Assembly (NCBI GenBank): GCA_023391725.1
Contig: JAEWAH010000040.1
Location: forward strand, 1-10,300
DNA length: 10,300 bases
Reading direction: 5' to 3'
Origin: Bacillota bacterium
GTDB lineage: Bacteria > Bacillota > Clostridia > Christensenellales > Aristaeellaceae
Shown: piece by piece, positions 4,662 to 10,300 of the stretch
How the letters are laid out: every line of letters begins with the position of its first letter
Numbering within the stretch: the stretch's first letter is position 1
Notes under the pieces: model-generated
Told to the model about the DNA's origin: nothing
What the model saw: only the letters and a program-made list of their open reading frames with translations
Database searches by the model: none
Made by a program: the position numbers and the translations under genes

Positions 4662-7600
4662 ATGAAACGCCTGTGCGCCCTTATCCTCTCCCTTTTGCTC
4701 ATTCTGCCCGCGCAGCCCTTTTCTGCCCTGGCTGCGGACGGTGATCCCCTCAACGTGGTGGCGGTAGGGGAAGCGCGCCTCATCCGCTTTGAAATAAGCA
4801 ACCCCATGTACGATATCGCCACCGAAAGCCTTAATCCGGATATCGTGTCCGTCTTTTATCAGCAAATCACCGGCGTGAGCCCAGGACTTGGAACGGTCCG
4901 CGCCACCTTTTCCGTGAACGGGGAGGTACGCTTTACTCAGGATATCCCCGTGAGGGTATACCCCGCGCCCACAAGCGTCACGCTGAATGAAACAGCCATC
5001 CAGTTGGGCGCCCATGAAATAGGTCTCCTTTCCTATACCATCCCCGACGGGTCCTTTGGCCGCGTCACCTACACTACGGACAATCCGTCCATCACCGTGG
5101 ACCAGAACGACGAGGAGGCGGAGATCCACGCCGACGCGCCCTGCGAAGGGAATGTGACGGCCACCGCCTTTAACGGTGTCAGCGCTACCTGCCATGTGAA
5201 AGTGGTCCCGGGGCCTACGGATATAACGCTCTCCCCCACCTTGGCCACGATGTTCGTTGGCCAGACGCTGCCCCTCACGGCCCAGGCTACGGGCGGGTAC
5301 ACCAGGGACGGCGTAATATTTTCCAGCGACAACAAAACGGTTTGCACAGTGTCCAAGGATGGCGTGATCACAGCCGTCAAGGCCGGGGAAGCCACCATCA
5401 CCGCCAGGGCCTACAACGGCTATGATAAGGAATGCCATGTCACCGTCTATGACGAGCCGGACAGCATCCATTTTTCCGGTATCCCCAGCCGCATCGGCCT
5501 GGGGGAGATGATCCCCTTCACCCCCCGCGATTCCCAAGGAAACGCGCTGCTTTTGAACCTTTCCGTAAGCGATCCCAGCGTGCTTTCCCTGCAATACGGC
5601 AGGTACGTCACCGGCGAAAAAGTGGGCTCCTGCACGGTCACCGCCTCCTCGGCCACAAAGTCCGCCTCCTTCACGATCACGGTCTGCCCGGCCCCGCATA
5701 GCATTGCTTTGGACCCCGCAAGCGTCACGCTCAAGGAAGTGGAAACGGTCACTTTGACCCCAGTCTTTTCCGAAGGGGCCGCCAGCAGCACCATCCTGTA
5801 CGACACCAGCAATTTTAGTGTCGCCAAGGTTTCGGAGGATGGCGTCGTGACAGCCCAAAGACCTGGCAGAGCCACCATCAGCGCCAGAACGTACAACGCC
5901 AGGTACGCCTATTGCGAGGTCACCGTCCTCTCGTCTGACATCACCTATACCCTGACGCCTACACAGGCCGAGGTGGGCATCGGCAGGACTGTGCAGCTTC
6001 ATTTGACCGATCCCAATGGGAACGCGATTCCCGCCACGTACAAAAGCTCCAACACCACCTCGGCCACGGTGGACGATACCGGCCTGGTGACGGGGCAATG
6101 GAATGGCCCCGCGACCATTACAGCCACGGTGGCCGACGGGCGGGAGTACACGGCGCATATCAATGTGGTCACCATCCCGGAGAGCATCACCGCTTCGCCA
6201 ACCTCCATGACTCTTAGGGTGGGCCAGACGGGGTATTATCAAATCGACAGCGACGTAAATGAGTATTTTGACGCCACGGCGGTCAGCAGCAATCCTCAGG
6301 TGGTTTACATTGACCTGGTGGATGCCAACGTTTGGGGAGGGGGATCGTTCGACGCGGTGGGCACCGGCTCCGCCACGGTGACCATCACCTCCTTCAACGG
6401 GAAAAAGGCGACCCTCGCCGTTACAGTGCTGCCCGCGGAAAACGTGATCGCCTCGGCTTTTGGAAGCTTCGCTAACCTTTACTACGGCCAAACCAAGAAC
6501 CTGGACGTGCGGGACATCCATGGCAATCCCGTCGCCTGCACCTATACATCCAGCAATCCCAATTCGGTCAAGGTGGATAGCAAGGGCAACATCACCAGCG
6601 GCAGCGTACCGGGCAATTACTCCATCATTACCGCCAAAGCCGCGGACGGGCGCACCTGCAAGGTGAACGTATCCCTCTACATCGCGCCGTCGTACCTGTA
6701 CCTGGACGTTTCGTCCCTGTCCATGCACGCGGGGGACACCCACCAATTGATCCTCCACGTGCAGCCCGGGACCATGCCTTTTGACATCACCTACTCCACC
6801 AGTTCAAGCAAGGTCGCCACGGTTTCAAAAAACGGCCTGATTACGCCAAAGGGCCTTGGCAAATGCACGAACCCCGCCCAAACCTTCAATGGCAAGACCG
6901 GCACTGTGAGCGTCACTGTGGGCTCCGTGCCCACCTCCATCACCGTCTCTCCCGCCACGATGACCCTGGGGCTTAACGAAACGCGCAAGCTGTCCATCGC
7001 GCTGCCTTCGGGGGCTGTGGACCACTATTCCCTTTTCGTTTCCGATCCCGGAATTGTCGAGGCCACCGAGGATGGAAAGGTGACGGGCCTTGCGTTGGGG
7101 AGCGTTACCTTCACCGCCAGGACCTCCAATAACAAGACCGATACGTGCCAAATCACCGTGCGCAACGCCCCCGGCAGCATCACTTTGACGGCTCCGGCAA
7201 AGACCCTGGGCCTCAAGGAGACCATGCAGCTCAAGGCCGCCCTCCCTTCCGGGACAGCCGGAGCGATTACCTATACGTCCAGCAATACGAAGATCGCCAC
7301 CGTATCCGCAACCGGCAAGGTGACGGGCATCGCTATCGGGACCGTGACCATCACAGCCAAAACGTATAACGGCAAGACCGCCAAAGTCAGCTTGCAGGTG
7401 AAAAAGGCGCCTGCCAGTATCAAGCTGAACCTCAAGGCTGCCAAGATGGGGGTGGGGGAAACCACCAAGCTTACCGCCACCCTGTCCTCAGGGTCGGCTG
7501 GTGCGTACACCTTCAAGAGCAGCAGCACAAAGATAGCAACCGTGGACGGGAAGGGCAACGTCAAGGCTATCGCCCCGGGGAAGGCCACCATCACCGCCAC

Positions 7601-7883
7601 CACCTATAACGGGCGCAAGGCCATCTGCACCGTGACCGTTTATAAGCAGCCCGGCTCCATTTCCGCAAAGTCCACCTATACCCTAAGAAGGGGCCGGTAT
7701 TTCACCTGGGCTGTCAGGTTCCCTTCGGGAACATACAGCCACCTGACCTTTACCAGCGATAAGCCCAGTATCGCCAAGGTGGATTCCGCCGGGAGGGTAA
7801 CCGGCGTAAAAGCCGGAACCGCGGTCATCACCGCCACCGCCTTCAACGGCAAAACCACCCGGTGTGTGGTTACGGTGAAGTAG
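4662..7883 (+). CDS. Secreted protein of about 13 bacterial Ig-like (Big_2) repeats
   Basis: The 1073-residue product starts with a signal peptide (MKRLCALILSLLLILPAQPF, likely cleaved after SALA, residue ~25). The rest is about 13 units of ~80 residues, each with the Big_2 pattern: P-x-S-I-T-L, a central Y-x-S-S-N-x-K-I-A-T-V, G-x-V-T-G, and T-I-T-A-x-x-Y-N-G-K. The last four units are closest to consensus; units 1, 4 and 7 are the most diverged. No enzymatic domain, LPXTG sorting motif, SLH domain or C-terminal membrane segment is seen; the protein ends directly after a repeat strand. Big_2 domains usually serve as spacers or adhesion modules in surface proteins, so a secreted scaffold or adhesin is likely. 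AAAGGA lies 8 nt upstream of the ATG, and a strong promoter is at 4542. Unit 9 has NP at residues 737-738 where other units have an I-T beta strand. A link to the peptide cassette is not shown. Confidence 0.92.
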   Translation: MKRLCALILSLLLILPAQPFSALAADGDPLNVVAVGEARLIRFEISNPMYDIATESLNPDIVSVFYQQITGVSPGLGTVRATFSVNGEVRFTQDIPVRVYPAPTSVTLNETAIQLGAHEIGLLSYTIPDGSFGRVTYTTDNPSITVDQNDEEAEIHADAPCEGNVTATAFNGVSATCHVKVVPGPTDITLSPTLATMFVGQTLPLTAQATGGYTRDGVIFSSDNKTVCTVSKDGVITAVKAGEATITARAYNGYDKECHVTVYDEPDSIHFSGIPSRIGLGEMIPFTPRDSQGNALLLNLSVSDPSVLSLQYGRYVTGEKVGSCTVTASSATKSASFTITVCPAPHSIALDPASVTLKEVETVTLTPVFSEGAASSTILYDTSNFSVAKVSEDGVVTAQRPGRATISARTYNARYAYCEVTVLSSDITYTLTPTQAEVGIGRTVQLHLTDPNGNAIPATYKSSNTTSATVDDTGLVTGQWNGPATITATVADGREYTAHINVVTIPESITASPTSMTLRVGQTGYYQIDSDVNEYFDATAVSSNPQVVYIDLVDANVWGGGSFDAVGTGSATVTITSFNGKKATLAVTVLPAENVIASAFGSFANLYYGQTKNLDVRDIHGNPVACTYTSSNPNSVKVDSKGNITSGSVPGNYSIITAKAADGRTCKVNVSLYIAPSYLYLDVSSLSMHAGDTHQLILHVQPGTMPFDITYSTSSSKVATVSKNGLITPKGLGKCTNPAQTFNGKTGTVSVTVGSVPTSITVSPATMTLGLNETRKLSIALPSGAVDHYSLFVSDPGIVEATEDGKVTGLALGSVTFTARTSNNKTDTCQITVRNAPGSITLTAPAKTLGLKETMQLKAALPSGTAGAITYTSSNTKIATVSATGKVTGIAIGTVTITAKTYNGKTAKVSLQVKKAPASIKLNLKAAKMGVGETTKLTATLSSGSAGAYTFKSSSTKIATVDGKGNVKAIAPGKATITATTYNGRKAICTVTVYKQPGSISAKSTYTLRRGRYFTWAVRFPSGTYSHLTFTSDKPSIAKVDSAGRVTGVKAGTAVITATAFNGKTTRCVVTVK

Positions 7884-7905
7884 GGGGCGATGCCCACATC
7901 GCCCC
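7884..7905 (+). terminator. Hairpin directly after the Big_2 gene
   Basis: GGGGCGATG (7884-7892), loop CCCA, CATCGCCCC (7897-7905) is a perfect 9-bp stem starting at the base after the stop codon. A second 10-bp stem, ATTCCCCTCC/GGAGGGGAAT (7912-7921/7925-7934), follows. No T-tract is present, so termination may be factor-dependent or the stems may only protect the 3' end. Confidence 0.5.
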
Positions 7906-7911
7906 GCCCTA

Positions 7912-7999
7912 ATTCCCCTCCATGGGAGGGGAATGGAGCGGCGCCGCCCAACAAAATTCCCCTCTGCGGAGGGGTGGCGCGAAGCGCCGGGGTGGTTGA
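7912..7999. repeat. Composite hairpin element, copy 3
   Basis: The order is ATTCCCCTCC-n-GGAGGGGAAT, then CGGCGCCGCCCAACA, then ATTCCCCTCTGCGGAGGGG, then GGCGC-GAA-GCGCC and GGGGTGGTTGA. This mirrors 4316-4402, and the second half also matches 1919-1963. The region 8000-8088 contains nothing else that I recognise apart from the leader of the next gene. Confidence 0.65.
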
Positions 8000-8098
8000 T
8001 TCGCCGTACCGCCACCTCTCCCCGGCAGGGCACTTTGCCCCGCCTGCGTCGTCCTTCATCCCTCCGCTTCCCGGCTCCCCAACCGCAAGGAGATACCC

Positions 8099-9367
8099 AT
8101 GACATACGAATTCCAATACCTTGTGCACCTTTTCTCCTGCGGGGCCAGGGGGGTCACCCCCGATGCCCCTAGCAACGCGCCAGACATGAACCGCCTTTTG
8201 TCCCTGGCCAGGAAGCAATCGGTCCTGCCCATGGTGAGCCTCGCCCTATCTCAAGCGCCTGATACCGGCCTTGATCCCAAGGAGAAGCAGGCTTTGGCGG
8301 AAGGGGCGCAGCGGGCTGCGCTTTTGTGCTATCACCAGAAGCGGGCCCTGTTTTCGCTGCTTAAAGACCTTGAAAGTCAGGGCATCCGGGCCGTGCTCTT
8401 AAAGGGCCATGCAGCCGCCCAATTGTATGCCGTCCCGGAATGCCGCGTTTCTGTGGATTCTGATATTTACGTGGACCCCGCAGATGAAAAGCGCGCCCTG
8501 CGCCTGCTCAAAGAAAAGGGCTTAAGGGTGATCCCCCGGCAGGCCCAGTCCCATCACGCCTCCTGTGTGCATCCCGTCATCGGGCTTGTGGAACTTCATT
8601 CCCGGCTGTACGATGATCTGGCCCGCAAAATATGGTTCAGCCCCGCGCAGGGGCGGGAGCTTGCGCAGGAACCCTACGAGCGCCGCGAAACACCGGAAGG
8701 GGTGTTTTACACCCTGGGCAGAACGGATCAAACGATCTTTCTTGCGCTGCACATGGCCAAGCACTTCATCCATGGGGGATTAAGCCTTCGGCAGATGATG
8801 GACATTACGCTGCACATGCAAAAGTATCATGAGAGCATCGATGTCACGCGGTTCTGGGATGTGATGGAGAAGCTGCGCTTCCAAACACTTTTGAGCGTGG
8901 TGTTTTCGGCTATGGTGGACTTTGGAGGCTTTCGGGAGGAAGATTTCCCGGGCATGCAAAAGCAAAAGCCCGAAACAGTTTTGGCGCTGCTCAATGACCT
9001 TGAAAGCGGCGGATGGCTGGGCCTTGGCCAGAGCAAGGAACGGAAAAGCGCGTATTTCCTGTACAGCCGCGCGGCCTATGCAAGGCAAAGGAAGGCGCTT
9101 CCCTTTAACGTATACATGCTCTGGCGTTTCTTTACCTATAACGCCCATTCGGTGTTCCCGCCAAGGGCCGAACTGGAGGCGGAGTACCCTCACGCCCAGA
9201 AGACAGTGTGGCTGCTCCCCGCGGCCTGGGCCCATCACGTGTCCCTGAGATTTGTGCGCAAGTTCACAGGCAATGTTCGCGCGGGGCTCACAAGGCGCGA
9301 GGAGCATATGGATGATATCTCCCAGGACCGTTTGAAGCTCTTTCGCGAGTTTCATATGATGGAGTAG
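8099..9367 (+). CDS. Uncharacterised nucleotidyltransferase family protein (NTP_transf_5 type)
   Basis: The 422-residue product has the family signature: VLLKGHAAAQLYAVPECR (residues 99-116), then S-V-D-S-D-I-Y-V with candidate metal-binding Asp120 and Asp122, and VELHSRLYDD with Glu165 and His167. Farther on, LALHMAKHFIHGGLSLRQMMDI fits the His-rich helix of the family. The fold is that of the polymerase-beta-like nucleotidyltransferases, which transfer a nucleotide to a small molecule, protein or RNA; the substrate for this family is not established. Members are, as far as I recall, often found in Firmicutes peptide gene clusters with PqqD-like proteins and S24/S26 peptidases, the same partners found at 704-1475. 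The start is secure: AAGGAGA lies 6 nt before the ATG. The gene is full length; a modifying role on the peptide is possible but unproven. Confidence 0.85.
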   Translation: MTYEFQYLVHLFSCGARGVTPDAPSNAPDMNRLLSLARKQSVLPMVSLALSQAPDTGLDPKEKQALAEGAQRAALLCYHQKRALFSLLKDLESQGIRAVLLKGHAAAQLYAVPECRVSVDSDIYVDPADEKRALRLLKEKGLRVIPRQAQSHHASCVHPVIGLVELHSRLYDDLARKIWFSPAQGRELAQEPYERRETPEGVFYTLGRTDQTIFLALHMAKHFIHGGLSLRQMMDITLHMQKYHESIDVTRFWDVMEKLRFQTLLSVVFSAMVDFGGFREEDFPGMQKQKPETVLALLNDLESGGWLGLGQSKERKSAYFLYSRAAYARQRKALPFNVYMLWRFFTYNAHSVFPPRAELEAEYPHAQKTVWLLPAAWAHHVSLRFVRKFTGNVRAGLTRREEHMDDISQDRLKLFREFHMME

Positions 9368-9418
9368 GCGGCGGGATAGGTAATGGATCAAGCGGGATAA
9401 AGAGCCCAAAAACGCAAA

Positions 9419-9443
9419 GGGGCGCAGGCAATGCCTGCGCCCC
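9419..9443. terminator. Strong hairpin between convergent genes
   Basis: GGGGCGCAGGC (9419-9429), loop AAT, GCCTGCGCCCC (9433-9443) is a perfect 11-bp GC-rich stem 52 bp after the nucleotidyltransferase stop. ACTTTT follows 7 nt later on the + strand, and on the - strand the exit is CTTTGCGTTTTT. It may therefore terminate transcription from both sides. Confidence 0.6.
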
Positions 9444-9469
9444 ATACATACTTTTAGGGATGGATGGAT

Positions 9470-9540
9470 GGGGCGAAGCCCCTTCCATTGTAATCGTCCC
9501 GGGTGGCTCTGCCACCCGGACGGGGGTTTGCGGAGCAAAC
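9470..9540. repeat. Run of three short hairpins
   Basis: GGGGC-GAA-GCCCC (9470-9482), CGTCCCGGGTGGC/GCCACCCGGACG (9495-9507/9511-9522, one bulged base, loop TCT), and GTTTGC-GGA-GCAAAC (9526-9540) follow each other. All use 3-nt loops. This looks like another intergenic palindromic repeat, unrelated in sequence to those around the exporter. No coding potential. Confidence 0.5.
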
Positions 9541-9557
9541 ATTCATTACACGATTCA

Positions 9558-9611
9558 CTGGCCGCATTTCTGCCATCGGCCAGGATAAGCGTGGGACACG
9601 TGCAGAAATGC
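9558..9611. other. Interleaved inverted repeats, possible structured RNA
   Basis: CTGGCC (9558-9563) pairs with GGCCAG (9578-9583), while the loop between them contains GCATTTCTGC (9564-9573), exactly complementary to GCAGAAATGC (9602-9611). CGTG/CACG (9590-9593/9597-9600) nests within the second pair. The stems are either alternatives or a pseudoknot. It could be a 3'-UTR structure of either convergent gene. Confidence 0.3.
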
Positions 9612-9629
9612 AAGTGGTTCGTGCAAAAT

Positions 9630-9656
9630 CGATGAAATGACGCAGTCATTTCATCG
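9630..9656 (-). terminator. Terminator of the minus-strand gene
   Basis: Read on the minus strand, CGATGAAATGA (9656-9646), loop CTGCG, TCATTTCATCG (9640-9630) forms an 11-bp stem 4 bp after the stop codon of the 9661-10300 gene, followed by ATTTTG. The stem is AT-rich but perfect and the T-run short, so it is a plausible intrinsic terminator. Confidence 0.55.
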
Positions 9657-9660
9657 AAAG

Positions 9661-10300
9661 CTACCTCCAATCCACCTTCACCTCATTGATCAGCCTGTCA
9701 TCCGAAAACCGCGTATTGGTAACCCACTGCAGCTTCTTCTCATACTTAAGCAGCTTGGCCACCTTATCGCCGTATTTACGCAAATCCTTGCGGGCGTATT
9801 CCATGGCGTACCGGTCTGCAGTTTTCCTTGTATCCGCCGCGGCATCGAAGGCCCGGCCCGTTTCCTGGTACGCCTTTTCAAAGGCGGCGACAGCTTCCTT
9901 TTGCTCCGGGGTCATCGTGCTTGCATCAAGCCCGCTCAAGAACGCGCGCAGCTGATCCGCCACCGCCAGAAACCGTACCGTCGAAAACCCCGAACTTTTC
10001 AGCCACTTCATGTACGAGCGGTCCACATAGGGCAGCGGCGGCACATCCACTCCCCAGACTTCTTTGATCACTGCCTGGCGGTTCTCTTGATCGGTAAAGG
10101 TAAAATTCCAGGTGCTGGCTGTCCTGTACGGCCCGTCCAATACATAGGAGCCTATGCTGTCTTCATCAAGCCCCAGCGCCAGGGGTACAAGCTTTAAAAG
10201 CTGCTCCCCGGGCATATCGCCGATGTTGGTAAAATACCCGCCTGTAAGCCCCCGGGCATACGTGATGGTCTTCATCAAAAGCGCCTGGTCGTTCTTGAGT
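9661..10300 (-). CDS. Hypothetical protein, C-terminal part (5' end outside window)
   Basis: The frame is open from the right edge of the window to the TAG at 9663-9661. Codons for L-K-N-D-Q-A-L precede the TTG at 10278, which is thus probably internal. About 212 residues are visible. The first part (GLTGGYFTNIGDMPGEQLLK, then STWNFTFTDQENRQAVIKEVWGV) looks like a folded globular domain; from about the middle on, the sequence is charged and helical (LSGLDASTMTPEQKEAVAAF, then RKDLRKYGDKVAKLLKYEKK), ending VKVDWR. No membrane segment, Cys pattern or catalytic motif is recognisable, and I do not recognise the family. It is convergent with the nucleotidyltransferase gene and probably not part of the peptide cassette. 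Base composition and codon use do not differ visibly from the neighbours. Confidence 0.75.
   Translation of the reverse strand, partial: LKNDQALLMKTITYARGLTGGYFTNIGDMPGEQLLKLVPLALGLDEDSIGSYVLDGPYRTASTWNFTFTDQENRQAVIKEVWGVDVPPLPYVDRSYMKWLKSSGFSTVRFLAVADQLRAFLSGLDASTMTPEQKEAVAAFEKAYQETGRAFDAAADTRKTADRYAMEYARKDLRKYGDKVAKLLKYEKKLQWVTNTRFSDDRLINEVKVDWR

Noticed and set aside
4320..6758. 812-aa open frame on the minus strand
   Set aside because: It is antisense to the Big_2 gene, whose repeats and signal peptide are unmistakable. Its product is a Gly/Arg/His-rich string without domains, and it runs into palindromic repeat DNA. High GC keeps such antisense frames open.
9637..10197. 186-aa plus-strand frame at the right end
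   Set aside because: It overlaps the minus-strand gene fully, starts inside that gene's terminator stem, and has no ribosome binding site or recognisable motif.

Overview
The window looks like part of a high-GC Clostridia-type Firmicute (Christensenellales or Oscillospirales would fit). The reasons are the GC-rich code, strong AGGAGG-type ribosome binding sites, a radical-SAM/PqqD/S26 peptide cassette, Big_2 surface proteins, and many palindromic intergenic repeats of a type I recall from gut Clostridia. The lineage is an inference; no rRNA or tRNA is present.

Layout, left to right. (1) 1-1475, + strand, is a compact peptide-modification cassette: the 3' end of a radical SAM/SPASM maturase, a 67-residue Cys-containing candidate precursor peptide, a PqqD-like recognition protein, and an S24/S26-type peptidase with a Ser/His arrangement like the ER/archaeal signal peptidases. 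A hairpin separates maturase and precursor, and a candidate H-type pseudoknot sits between the precursor gene and the pqqD-like gene. (2) 1476-2040 holds palindromic repeats and no believable gene. (3) 2066-3775 is a single-chain ABC exporter (membrane domain plus ATPase). (4) 3776-4541 is a second repeat field, with a nearly exact 109-bp tandem duplication and a composite hairpin element. (5) A good sigma-A-type promoter (4542-4571) precedes a 1073-residue secreted protein made of about 13 bacterial Ig-like (Big_2) repeats (4662-7883). (6) 7884-8098 holds hairpins and another copy of the composite element. (7) 8099-9367 encodes a protein of the uncharacterised nucleotidyltransferase family (NTP_transf_5 type). 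(8) 9368-9660 is a hairpin-rich intergenic region between convergent genes, ending in a terminator for (9), a minus-strand gene of unknown function that runs off the right edge.

How the genes may work together: the maturase, PqqD-like protein and small peptide form the core of a ribosomally made, post-translationally modified peptide (RiPP) pathway. The S26-type peptidase and the ABC exporter (which has no C39 peptidase domain) are plausible for cleavage and export. PqqD-like, S24/S26 peptidase and NTP_transf_5 genes recur together in Firmicutes peptide clusters as far as I recall, so the nucleotidyltransferase may belong too, although repeats and the Big_2 gene separate it from the core. The Big_2 protein has its own promoter and no demonstrated link. 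The product and chemistry cannot be read from this sequence. The most distinctive signals are this cassette, the candidate pseudoknot, and the repeats, which bracket the exporter as an inverted pair.
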